Part shown: positions 8,156-16,957 of the stretch, piece by piece
How positions within the stretch are numbered: position 1 is the stretch's first letter
Layout of the letters: the number at the start of each line of letters is the position of its first letter
From: Zygnema cylindricum
Taxonomy: Eukaryota > Streptophyta > Zygnematophyceae > Zygnematales > Zygnemataceae
Direction: 5' to 3'
Assembly: GCA_037447655.1 (NCBI GenBank)
Contig: JBBHKE010003034.1
Location: 10,022-31,514, forward strand
DNA length: 21,493 bases
The notes under the pieces: generated by a model
Told to the model about the DNA's origin: nothing
The model's input: the letters and a program-made list of their open reading frames with translations, nothing else
Database searches by the model: none
Made by a program: the position numbers and the translations under genes

Positions 8156-8842
8156 CAATTACCGTTTTTTTTTTTCGACAATGCCCGTGTGAGCCTGATC
8201 AATTGTTCTCGATCGGCCCTTATTTGTTCTTGTTGAGTCGCTAATTGTTGAGTGAGTGCGGCAATTATTAAAGGCAAATCCTCTTCTCTCGGTGGTGACG
8301 GTGGCCTAATCGGTGGCGGAACCCTTTGTATTTCCCATAGGCGAGGACGTGGCACTTCGACATTGCGAAACTTTTGCAATATCGTCGTACGAGCATCTCG
8401 GAGAGCAAGTACCTCGGGAGTTACTCGACAATATTTTAGGATATTGTATAGCCGGGGATCCCACAAATGATGATGACGTAGCAACTCCGGGACATTCACC
8501 CCGAAAACCATCCTCCCCACGAACAACCCACGTTAACTGGGGATCCGCCGGATCAAATTGCCTTATGTGGGCCAAAGGTCGAGCCTCGGTCCTCAAGCGA
8601 GATAAACAGCCATGTGGATGTGCGGTGACATCGTGGGGGATGTCGAGAATTTGCGGAAAAGGATTCGCTTCTGGGTTAAGGGTTGGGAATCACCAGACCT
8701 CCAATGCTCCGGCCATTCGGCAACCGGAATATAATGTTCGGGTCGAGGCACGAAACTGTCCGTTTCCTCCCCTCCCGTGGGAGGAGGAAAATACCAATCG
8801 GATGCTCAACCAGGTATGGAGGTTGAGGATGCTGATGAGCCA
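8156..8842 (-). pseudogene. Transposase pseudogene, middle part with coiled coil
   Basis: Coding-like minus-strand text passes through three frames. In order: MAHQHPQPPYLVEHP (about 8843-8790); DWYFPPPTGGEETDSFVPRP and EHYIPVAEWPEHWRSGDSQP (about 8796-8610); HIRQFDPADPQLTW (about 8570-8525); then an open stretch 8526-8156 with VPELLRHHHLWDPRLYNILK, a Pro/Arg-rich linker and a heptad-like LIIAALTQQLATQQEQIRAD segment that should form a coiled coil. I do not recognise a family for this part. Its strand and position between the acidic exon and the DDE exons make it likely part of the same transposon gene. Frame changes rather than introns are the simpler reading, since few splice signals are seen. 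Confidence 0.45.
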
Positions 8843-10144
8843 TTACAATGGATCCCTATTCGGCGTGGGAGGCGCCCCGAACACGTCGTCGTCGTCATCG
8901 AATTCCTCCTCACGTTGTTTTTCCTCACTATCCGGGGTTTGTTCGTCCTCGGTGGTGGGATCATCCTCGTTTTTCCACACCACGATGTCGATGGGTTCCA
9001 AAATTTCGGGTTCAGGCTTTTGTTCCGGCGGTTCTTCACCATCCTCGATGCTCTCGTCGGTATCTGAAGACGAGGGGACGTATAATTCGTCATCGTCATC
9101 TTTCACTTTACGCTTACCCTTTGCTATCTCTGTCTTCCTTGCTATCTTTCTCCGTGCTTCAATCCCCCCACCTTTCTCGACGGTCGCCTCTCCCCCCACT
9201 CCTTCATCCTCCACGGTCTCACAAAACCCTATTAATTTTTTTTTTATTATCCTTCTTTTTCTACCTAATCCTCCCCTAACCTCACTCGACCCACCCTCTT
9301 CGACCGTCACCTCCTTTCCCTTTCTTTCCTCTCCCAATTCTTTGTTCCCCTCCCTCTCCTCACTCAACAACTTCTCTTCCCTAAAACCCTCACCTTTTTC
9401 CTCCTCGTCGCCCTCATCAAAAAGTATTAATTTTCTTTTAATTTTTGTACCTTTTTTCTCTACCTTTTCCCGTGCCTCACTTCCCTCACCCTCTTCTACC
9501 GTCGCCTCCTTCTCCCCCCCGTCTACACCCATTACCGTCTTTCCACCCTCCTCCTCTAATGGAATTTTTTCTCCCCTACTCATCTCACTTTTTACCGCCT
9601 CCCCACTCCTCACATCTACCGATTCACCCCTTTCCTCCCTTCCCTCCCCAACCGGTGTCAATCCTTCCACCTCTACCTCTTCTCTCACCTCCCGTTCATG
9701 CTCCCTCCCCTCCTGCGGCTCCCTTCCCTCCTCCGGTAAAACCCGCTCCTTTGCTACCTCGTCCAAATTGGCCTCTTCCTTTTCTCCCCCAACTGGTGTC
9801 AATCCTTCCATCTCTACCTCTTCTCTCGCCTCCCTTTCATGCTCCCTCCCCTCCGGCGGCACCCAACCGATTTGTAGCGAAGTGGCCTCCTCCCCTTCTC
9901 TCGCTAATTCCTCCGCGGTACCCCTTATTCCTATGACAGTTTCAGGGGCATCTCTTCCCCTCTCTACCCCCCTCGGTGTTTGCCTTTCCCTTGTGGGGTT
10001 TCCTCTCCCCACCCCATCCCTTCGTTCCTCTTCCCTTTGTACTCTTGGCCGTGGTTGTAGATTACGCCGCGGTAATGGAGGGTAGCGACGACGATACGGC
10101 AAAACACTACGCTGTCGCCTATACGACTGGCTGCTGCCCTCCAT
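8843..10144 (-). pseudogene. Acidic, Glu/Lys-rich N-terminal exon of the transposase-associated gene
   Basis: One open frame of 433 codons from an ATG at 10144 (MEGSSQSYRRQRSVLPYRRR) to a TAA at 8843. The first 60 residues are Arg-rich; the remainder is Glu/Gly/Lys-rich and probably disordered. Two families of internal repeat are visible. EGREHERE-REEVE-EGLTPVG occurs twice (plus-strand DNA about 9647-9720 and 9788-9862). A longer unit occurs three times, starting EATVEEGEGSEARE, EVTVEEGGSSEVRG and EATVEKGGGIEARR, each ending in a basic cluster such as KIKRKLILF. It closes with a run of Asp and APPTPNRDPL. Function is unknown; such tails can be protein-binding. The frame is itself undamaged, unlike its neighbours, perhaps because low-complexity DNA avoids stops on this strand. 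The reverse frame of 590 codons is its shadow. Confidence 0.45.
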
Positions 10145-10308
10145 GTAATTTAGCCACACGTGACAAAAAAATGAAATATAAGAGGCGGCTACACAAAGGG
10201 ATGAGAGAATACAGGAGTTTGTCTTTAAGATGACAGGTCGTACGTAAAAATAACGCATGAGGTTTTAACGCATTATATGCGTTCGAAATATACTTACAGT
10301 GTATTCTT

Positions 10309-10332
10309 CGCGACGGCACGTAGTCGTCGCTA
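10309..10332. repeat. GCGACGAC/GTCGTCGC hairpin
   Basis: cgcgacggcacgtagtcgtc followed by gcta. Upstream (minus-strand sense) side of the transposase gene. Confidence 0.65.
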
Positions 10333-10680
10333 ATCCAATCAATTTGATTATTCCAACTGTGACGACGAAACGAAATTAAGGGATGTCGCGGTTCACTGCT
10401 TAGAAGAATCCAAGAGTGGCAACGACGTGCAGCATACACTTACAGACAGTGTGGTTCGCGTCAAAGGAAAGTCGTCGTGTGTCTAATTTTTTTGTTTAAT
10501 CCAACAGTGTGAAGACAAAACAGAATAAAAAAATCACGCGGTTTAATGATTCCGCGATTCCAACAATGGGACAAAGATAAAGCCTCGTCGACCATACGAA
10601 GGTTCATACTTATGGTACTAACTAAAGACAAACAATTAAAATATGCTCGGTATTCTACTTTGTCAATTTTTATCGTTGTC

Positions 10681-10701
10681 GCGACGACGATTTGTCGTCG
10701 C
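10681..10701. repeat. GCGACGAC/GTCGTCGC hairpin
   Basis: gcgacgacgatttgtcgtcg c, with 8-bp perfect arms. Confidence 0.7.
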
Positions 10702-10776
10702 CAGTTCGATTTCTTCATCCACGCGTCGCGCTTCAATGTGGCCGCCTGCTAACAATATTAGTATATTACAACCGCA

Positions 10777-10799
10777 AGCGACGACACGCTGTCGTCGCT
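10777..10799. repeat. GCGACGAC/GTCGTCGC hairpin
   Basis: agcgacgacacgctgtcgtc followed by gct; 9-bp arms. Rightmost copy of the set. Confidence 0.7.
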
Positions 10800-11021
10800 G
10801 TTTCACGACGGTGCACGAGGATCCAACATAAGAACATTAACAAAATGTGGTGGGGGCGAGGAACCCATAAATATAAATTCTAACGAACACATAAAGGTAG
10901 AGATAAACAAAATGCCACATTATAAGCGAATACTATATTGAGACACACAATGTAAGCAGCTCTAAATAGTCATATAAGGTAAGAATAAAAAGGTAATATT
11001 GCTTACTTGTATTATATTCAC

Positions 11022-11378
11022 CTGTAAAGTGTTCCAGAAACTTCTTGACGGTCCTCGGGATAAGCACCTCCTTTCCGTTTGTATTACAATCCGCAATCAT
11101 CCAATTGATTACACACCGCGTGCAGCCTTTGTCGACACGTGTTAGAGTTTGCGTCTCACCACCAAGGCGATACCGTGGTCCACACGCGGTGAGTCTGGCG
11201 GTGAGTCCGGAGGTGAATTTGGGGGTGAGCCGAAATCGGACCCACCGCCTTCCATGAGGGTGTCATCATTTTGTGATCCCATCCCTTCACCTGCCTCTCC
11301 CTCTCCCCTCTTTCTCGCCCCATTCCATCTCCTCCTCAACCGGAGGTGGGAAAAATATAGCAAGAGCTCTCGCTTTCG
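11022..11378 (-). pseudogene. Exon-like block upstream of the acidic exon
   Basis: On the minus strand an acceptor (CCTTTTTTGCAG, 11379) opens a frame containing GSQNDDTLMEGGGSDFGSPP and a DSPPDSP repeat. A different frame then continues with GGETQTLTRVDKGCTRC and WMIADCNTNGKEVLIPRTV, ending TVKKFLEHFT at a donor, TTTACAG|GTGAATAT (11022/11021). The change of frame near 11165 indicates damage. The text looks protein-coding, but I do not recognise it; it may be the N-terminus of the transposon gene or a separate element ORF. The copia element begins only 200 bp upstream, so any earlier exon could lie beyond 17990. Confidence 0.35.
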
Positions 11379-11571
11379 CTGCAAAAAAGGTGGTAATGGG
11401 CCACATATTTTCTTAAAATAGTCACGGCAATTGGTCAAAGATAAATATCAAGCAACAAAATTAAAATGCAACAAGAAAGGTAGATGTGAAGGGAGGAAAA
11501 AGAGTGCCATTGTTGGAGTTAACGACGAGTATATGTAGGAGAGGAAGGGAATCTCTCGTGAAAAAAAGGAG
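11379..11571. other. Short spacer between the transposase locus and the copia element
   Basis: A/T-rich with purine runs; nothing further recognised. It ends at the target-site duplication of the copia insertion. Confidence 0.4.
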
Positions 11572-11576
11572 GGAAA
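11572..11576. repeat. Target-site duplication (left), GGAAA
   Basis: The five bases ggaaa directly before the left LTR are repeated directly after the right LTR (17986-17990). A 5-bp duplication is normal for Ty1/copia integration. Confidence 0.9.
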
Positions 11577-12606
11577 TGTAACTCTGAGACCTCCATAGGA
11601 CCTCAGAGTAGGCAGCTCACACGAAGCCTCTATGATAACCCTGACCCCTTTGTGTTTTAGCAAGAATAACTGCCACCCTGGCAGACAAAAAGTTTGACAA
11701 CCTTACCCTTCTAATGGCAAGACTCCCTTGAGTCTATAGCAAAAAGAATCTCTGAATTTGCTCCCCTGAGCAGTAAGTTATGAAGGGTCAAAGTTGACCT
11801 TTTGTACAGAAGCTCTCTGGGAGAGAGGGTCCAATCTATCAAATTTTTCTAAGTCCTATCTCTCTCTAAACTCTATCAACTGAAGTACGGCACCAATCAT
11901 AATAGTGTATCGTACATAAGGTACAAGTGTCGATGTACTTTATGTACGGATATTGTACGACATGGCCAACAAGTCGACACATGCCATTTTTGGATTCGTT
12001 CTTGGAATCCCAGGAGATGTCGCAATCCAATGTGATTTTGCCACGTGGCAATTGACGTGACGTCAACCGCAAACCGCCAAAAACCTATTCCACGATCTCG
12101 GCATGCTTCGTGGCCGTCCGATTAAGCCGTATTACAATCGTGACCGTCATAAATACTTCCGCAGTATTTGTTTCGCTTTCTAAACAAAATGCGCAGTATT
12201 CGTTTCGGATGTTTCGTACGCCGTACTTTACAAAGTGTCTATGTTTAAAGATCCGTTAAATGAAATAGACTACGTGTTAACATTTAAATACCTATCAAAA
12301 CTATATATCTTGAAGCATGATGGCAGACTAAATGGCTAAATCTAAAGGCTAAGTTGACGGGCGGTATATACCAGGTTCAAACCCTAGGTCCGTCAATTTA
12401 CATTTTGGTAAATCTACCAAAATCTACAACCCGTAACTCTATCTCTAATCAGCATAGGCAACCATGGCTCTAGCTCCCTCTTCAACCTTTAGTGACTACG
12501 ACAAGTGTGGGAGCTGAAGAGAGAAGTTAAAGGCAGACTGCCTCGTCTTCTTTTCTGCATTTTGCAAAACCTAGAAAATACTAAAATAACCTTTTATTTC
12601 TCTACG
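11577..12606 (-). repeat. 3' LTR of the copia element
   Basis: 1,030 bp, beginning tgtaactctgagacctcc on the plus strand. Its right edge, ctctacg, replaces the expected ctaca: a 2-base insertion plus a change of the terminal TG (minus-strand sense) to CG. It contains the G-box palindrome tgccacgtggca (about 12040-12051) and tgacgtca (12058-12065). A 68-codon minus-strand open frame shared with the other LTR reflects LTR identity and is not counted as a gene. Confidence 0.9.
12040..12065 (-). promoter_or_regulatory. G-box and TGACGTCA palindromes in the LTR
   Basis: A perfect CACGTG-core palindrome is followed within 10 bp by ttgacgtgacgtcaa, holding TGACG twice and the palindrome TGACGTCA. 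These are classical plant bZIP binding sequences (ABRE/G-box and as-1/CRE-like). The same block is intact in the other LTR (17420-17446). In minus-strand sense it lies in the expected U3 promoter region. Binding is inference. Confidence 0.5.
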
Positions 12607-12619
12607 CTCCCCTTGTTTT
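12607..12619 (-). promoter_or_regulatory. Polypurine tract of the copia element
   Basis: On the minus strand, AAAACAAGGGGAG lies directly against the start of the 3' LTR. This is where plus-strand DNA synthesis is primed. Confidence 0.8.
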
Positions 12620-13192
12620 CTAGTCACTCTTTATTTTAAGACCACACTTCTCCCGGCAGAAAATTAGTTTAGGGGAAGGAACAGGTTTGGTCATCATATC
12701 AGCTACCATTTCACTATCTGGTTTATACTCCAAACTGATTATCTTGTTTTCTACTTTCTCCCTAACAAAGCTAAGCCTAATGTCCATGTGTTTGGCTTTA
12801 AAGTGATGTTTAGGATTGGCAGAAATGGGAATGGCAGCCTGATTATCACAAAACACTTTTTGGACACCACTCTTAAGTTGACCAAGCTCACCAAGCAAAG
12901 ACTTGACCCACATTAATTCTTTTACAGCAGAGCAAGAAGCCATGTACTCAGCCTCCATGGTGGACTGAGCAATGACCTTTTGATGCTTGCTGCTCCAGCA
13001 GCAAGCCCCATCACCCACATACAATAAATATCCAGATGTGCATCTCCTCATAGGAGCATCCCCATAGCTGGCATCACTCCTAGTGGTGATGTCAGTATTT
13101 TTCCCACCCAAATGCAACCATAGATCCCTAGTTCCTATGAGATATCTAAGGACCTCTCTTAGCTTCCTCCCAATCTTTCTTAGTGGGAGCAT
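12620..13192 (-). pseudogene. copia RNase H
   Basis: C-terminal RNase H domain of pol, which removes the RNA strand during reverse transcription. In order: SDASYGDAPMRRCTSGY (first acidic residue), GACCWSSKHQKVIAQ, STMEAEYMA (catalytic Glu), CDNQAAI (catalytic Asp), NPKHHFKAKHMDIR and DMMTKPVP near the end, stopping at 12620. All are standard Ty1/copia RNase H landmarks. The frame differs from that of the RT segment, which overlaps it at 13146-13192, so one frameshift separates them. Within itself the segment is open. Confidence 0.85.
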
Positions 13193-14400
13193 TCAGACTC
13201 CTACTTAGTACTCCTATAGCTGCGGCTATGTCCGGACGGGTACAATTCATAAAATATATTAGGCTGCCCACTACTTGTCTATAAGGGATGGTCTGCATAA
13301 ATATTTTCTCTTCCGGGCCTACCTCATCATCTAAGATTATAACTCCCTCTTCCTCACTCCCCTCACTTCCCTTCTTTAAATCCATAGGAGTGGTACAACT
13401 ATTAGCCTTGTCCATTTGGAATTTTTCTAACATGTTTCCAATGGCCTCTTTTTGAGTGAATCTGATTATCTTTCTCTCTCTGTCCCTTTCTACCTGAATT
13501 CCCAAAATATACCTTGCTTCTCCCATATCCTTCATCTCAAATCTTCCTTTTAAATCATTTTTCAACTTATTTATTTTATCCATAGATTTACTTAAAACAA
13601 GCAAATCATCGAAATAAATTGCAATAAAAATAATTCCTTCCTCATCTTCAAACAAATATATAGAGTGATCTGAGCTGATCCGAATATATCCCAAACCTGT
13701 AAGAAACTCATCGAGCTTCTTGTTCCATTGCCGGGGCGCCTGTTTCAGCCCATACAAAGATTTGATCAATCGGCATACCTTGCTTTCCTCCCCTTGCTCC
13801 ACAAATCCTTCGGGCTGTCGCATAAAAATTTCCTCTTCCAACTCTCCATGTAGGAAGGCCGTCTTGATGTCTATCTGATGCACTTCCATGTCTTCTGCTG
13901 CCGCCATAATGAGAAGTATCCGAACCGAAGGAAACCTAACGACCGGAGCAAAAGTCTCCTCGTAGTCAATTCCCTCTTTTTGGGTAAATCCCTTCGCCAC
14001 TAACTGAGCCTTGTAGCGCTCAATGGTGTTATCCGGGTTGAGTTTCAGCTTAAATACCCACTTACACCCAATTGGCTTCCTGTCAGGAAGACAATCCACC
14101 AATTCCCATGTATCGGGCGCCATAATTGAGGACATCTCCTCATTTATGGCTGTTTTCCACCGGTTTCTTTCAGGACAAGTCATTGCCTCATTATAAGTTT
14201 GAGGTTCATCGGGGTGAGACAGTTTGGTTACCTTATTGTTAACTTGTCTCTCTTGCAGTCTTTTGCTGCTTCTTCTTCCTCCCTCAAACTAGGTTGCCGA
14301 AATAGATGGTTCTCTTGGATTTTTCCGAACAATTTCTACTTCTCCCCTATCCCTTGATTCCGGGTCGATTTCCACCACGTCTTCCGCTTCGGTTGGAGTT
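13146..14400 (-). pseudogene. copia reverse transcriptase
   Basis: The RT domain copies element RNA into DNA in virus-like particles. Visible: KPIGCKWVFKLK, YKAQLVAKGFTQKEGIDY, FAPVVRFPSVR, VHQIDIKTAFLHG (first catalytic Asp), SLYGLKQAPRQW, and IAIYFDDLLVLS with the catalytic pair as YFDD (codons 13616-13605) instead of the commoner YVDD. Then ARYILGIQVERD and YRQVVGSLIYFMNCTRPDI. The same frame is open upstream of the ATG at 14183, back to about 14400, except for a TAG at 14291-14289. It ends at a frameshift near 13150-13190. Confidence 0.88.
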
Positions 14401-15223
14401 AATACAAGGGGTTCCATATTTGGGTCCTTCTCGATCTGATCCGTACCTGCAAGATCATCATCTTCTGAAATCCTGGATAGTTAGGAAGCTCAAAGTCATC
14501 AGAATTTTCTGACTCAAATCTGATCTTGACTATCCTTGTATGCTTAAAGGGATCAGTAGATTTTCCTTCATCCATAACCACTAGATGCTTCACTAGAATA
14601 ATATCCTCTCTTTTGAGATCATAGACTCTATATCCTTTTACATCTTCATCATATCCTAGTAGATATCCTAGTTTTCCTTTTGGGTCTAACTTCCAGTTTG
14701 ACCGATCTATGTCTAAACTGAACACTTGACTACCGAAAACCTTTAAGTGTGAAACATCTGGTTTTCGGCCTGTCCACCTCCCATAAGGTGTTTGGCCTTT
14801 TACTGCTGAAGTAAGAACTCTATTTTTGAGATAATTTGCACAGTTCATTGCTTCGGCCCAAAACTTCTTTCCTATCTTCTTATCGGACAGCATACTCCTA
14901 GCACTATCACTCAGTGTTCTATTTAATCTTTCAGCTACACCATTCTGCTCACGATTTTCAGGAACTGTCTTTTGGTGTTGCACTCCATCTTCTCTCAAAA
15001 AATCCTCAAACTGGTTAGAGGTATACTCTCCACCATTGTCACTCCTTACTCTCTTGATTGAGGTTTCATGGAGTTTTTCACTCCGTGCTTTATATTGTTT
15101 AAAACATTCTTGAGCCTCTGACTTATTTTTCAAAAAATACACTCTGGAATACCGAGACCAATCATCGCTGATAGTCATCATAAATCTCTTCCCCCCGGGT
15201 GATGGCACTCGGGCCGGCCCCAA
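14399..15223 (-). pseudogene. copia integrase, catalytic core (second and third acidic residues)
   Basis: Carries WSRYSRVYFLKNKSEAQECF, VRSDNGGEYTSNQF (second Asp) and NGVAERLNRTLSDSARSML (Glu). The Asp-Glu spacing is 35 residues, the D,D35E signature of retroviral-type integrases. It continues with FWAEAMNCANYLKNR, HLKVFGSQVF and a Gly/Tyr-rich LGYLLGYDEDVKGYRVYD part. The usual TPQQNG of copia integrase reads VPENREQNG here. The first catalytic Asp is on the preceding segment in another frame, so a frameshift at about 15180-15223 divides the enzyme. Confidence 0.85.
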
Positions 15224-15381
15224 ATATCTGAGTGTACTAAATCTAGAATCTTTTCTCCCTTATAGGTGGCAGTTTTTGGGAAGGGAAACCTGTGTGCTTT
15301 ACCTTGAGCACATCCACTACAATCACATAGATTCTCACTTTCACCGAACTGAATCCCTTCCACTACTCCCATCTTTTTCAT
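15178..15381 (-). pseudogene. copia integrase, zinc-binding part and first catalytic Asp
   Basis: Contains CSGCAQGKAHRFPF (the CC half of the HHCC zinc finger) and ILDLVHSDIWG (first Asp of the D,D,E triad). The HH half (LWHKRLGHVNLDKLK) is at the end of the preceding segment, in a different frame; the two overlap at 15378-15381, where a one-base loss in an A/G run after KLK would explain the shift. Confidence 0.82.
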
Positions 15382-16196
15382 CTCTTTAACTTATCTAGAT
15401 TCACATGCCCAAGCCTCTTATGCCACAACATTATATCATGAACACAAGCATAATAAAGTTTCTTCTTTTCATTGCTTAAAATCAGCCTAAACATCCCTTG
15501 GCTACCTTTTTCAGCAGTGAAATAAACTTCCTCCTCAAAGCTAGCGGTAAAGACTCCTTTCCTAGTGCTAGTATCAAAACCCTTATCATCTAAAACAGAC
15601 GTAGAGATGAGGTTTTTGTTCAGCTCCGGAATAAACAACACATCGGAGAATGTAACTATAGATATCTTTCCTTCTACTAACACTTTTAGATCTACCGATC
15701 CTACAAGAGTAGTATTGACTATCCTCCCATCCCCGTACTCTATCTCTACGGTGGGAATCTTTCGTATCTTAGTGAACAGGTGTTTATCTTTACACATATG
15801 CATGGATGCTCCTGAATCTACAATCCAGCCTGCTTCACCTTTGAATCCACCGAAAGCACATTTCTGTTTTCGTGGAATTTCGACCTCGTTTTTCGTTTCC
15901 AACTCCTCATCCAATAGTAGTTCATCGTCCTCGTCCTCGGATTCCGCCTCATGTACCTGCGTCACAAGGGCCTTTTTTTTTCCTCTTGCGGGTCCACCAG
16001 TCTGCCCCTCCTTTAACCGCAGCTCGGTTAACTTAGTGCATTCAGCCATATAGTGCCCGGGTTTCTTACAAAAATGGCACAGTCCCTTAGGAGTCCTTGG
16101 TCCGAACTCCTCGGTCTGATTTTTCTGTCCCTCCCCCTCGATAATTTCCAACCTGTTTTCTGGAATCATTGTTCCGCCAATCGGTCCCGGCTGCTA
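15378..16196 (-). pseudogene. copia nucleocapsid zinc knuckle, protease and GAG-pre-integrase
   Basis: Frame open from a TAG at 16196-16194 to a TGA at 15378. It has the zinc knuckle CHFCKKPGHYMAEC (CX2CX4HX4C, 16079-16038), an acidic linker (SEDEDDELLLDEELE), the aspartic protease active site WIVDSGASMHM (DSGA at 15818-15807), and ends with the pre-integrase motif MLWHKRLGHVNLDKLK. The protease matures the polyprotein. Most of Gag lies in a different frame with 83 bp of overlap. As plant copia elements usually encode one continuous Gag-Pol, a one-base frameshift mutation is the simplest reading, but a programmed shift cannot be excluded. Confidence 0.82.
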
Positions 16197-16953
16197 AAGC
16201 TTGCCCACTCTTTCCTCCCCTTCGGATCTTAATTGTATTCTCGCGAACGAGAATCATCCCTACCAGTGAATTCCAAATCCACCTTGAGTCCGCCAAGTCC
16301 TGCACACGGTTTACTATGTTCTCGAACTCCTCGGGTAACTTCATCAGTAAACAGTTAACCTTTTCCTTTTCACTAAATACTTTTCCAGCACTTTCTAGTT
16401 CCATGAAAAGTGTAGCAAGCTCATTGCAAAAATCCAACATCTTCCCCCCTTTGTATACATACTCCTTAATTTTCTGATCATCCAACTGTTGTTGCTGAAT
16501 CGTACCACTTCGATACATCTCTATGAGAGCCATCCAAAGATTGGATGCCTTCTCTACTTGCAAATGGGGAGATGCAAGCCCTTGAGTAAGATGGCGGAGG
16601 ATAAAGTGCTTAGCCGCCATATTGTTGTAGTCCCACGTATCGATATCATTCTCCTCGTTCCTCGGAATAGGTGACATGAATGCCGAACCGGCTGTTATTG
16701 GTGTGACCGTCTCCTTCTCCTTGCCTTTGTCCACCACCTCTCCTTCATTTGTCTCCTCCGTTGAAGATGAATCTGCATCTCTAGTGAATTTTCCTCCTGT
16801 AAACCTTGGAGGTATCCCAAGACTGGATGGACGCCTCACCCGTCCACACACTATTCCCCAAAACCGTTTCTCATATAGAGCTCCTGTCATCATACTTTCC
16901 CAGTATATGAAGCCAGCTCCATTGAATATGGGCACCCTAGATGGTGGGCCCAT
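16087..16953 (-). pseudogene. copia Gag (capsid region)
   Basis: Forms the particle shell. From the in-frame ATG at 16953-16951 it reads MGPPSRVPIFNGAGFIYWES, the usual copia Gag opening (PxFxGxxFxxW). Further on come WDYNNMAAKHFILRHLTQGL, ASNLWMALIEMYRSGTIQQQ and VNCLLMKLPEEFENIVNRV, typical of the copia gag domain. The frame runs to a stop at 16087 without its zinc knuckle, which is in the overlapping frame. The chosen ATG is inside the primer-binding site; the frame continues upstream to another ATG at 16977, inside the 5' LTR. Either way there is almost no untranslated leader between LTR and gag. Confidence 0.8.
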
Positions 16954-16957
16954 AACC
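16942..16957 (-). promoter_or_regulatory. Primer-binding site for an internal fragment of initiator tRNA-Met
   Basis: The plus strand tggtgggcccataacc equals, from my memory of the plant sequence, the anticodon arm of cytosolic initiator tRNA-Met (anticodon CAU included); 16 of 16 bases match. It abuts the 5' LTR with no gap. Most plant copia elements pair instead with the tRNA 3' end (TGGTATCAGAGC), which is absent here. Priming by a 5' half of tRNA-iMet is known from Drosophila copia. Confidence 0.75.

Larger units (their letters stand above)
10145..11021. other. Spacer or intron with three hairpins; no supported gene
   Basis: No coding text is convincing. Hairpins lie at 10309-10332, 10681-10701 and 10777-10799, and a partial one (gtcaaaggaaagtcgtcgtg) near 10459. 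If the exon-like block at 11022-11378 belongs to the same gene, this is its first visible intron. Confidence 0.4.

Noticed and set aside
8313-10085. 590-codon plus-strand open frame, Ser/Pro/Leu-rich
   Set aside because: It is the reverse of the Glu/Lys-rich minus-strand frame. Neighbouring coding text, splice signals and the DDE domain are all on the minus strand.
5568-10799. CRISPR-like array (regular palindromic repeats)
   Set aside because: Repeats are dispersed at irregular distances, lack unique spacers of constant length, and lie in eukaryotic transposon DNA.
3241-10799. CACTA (En/Spm) element, suggested by GCGACGAC palindromes
   Set aside because: No CACTA ends are seen, and the transposase motifs are of the pogo-like DDE type, so the palindromes alone do not support it.
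11866-12072. 68-codon minus frame, repeated at 17247-17453
   Set aside because: Present twice only because the LTRs are copies of each other; no family resemblance.
15565-16053. 162-codon plus frame opposite the copia protease region
   Set aside because: Shadow of the minus-strand pol frame; Ser-rich from antisense of the acidic linker.
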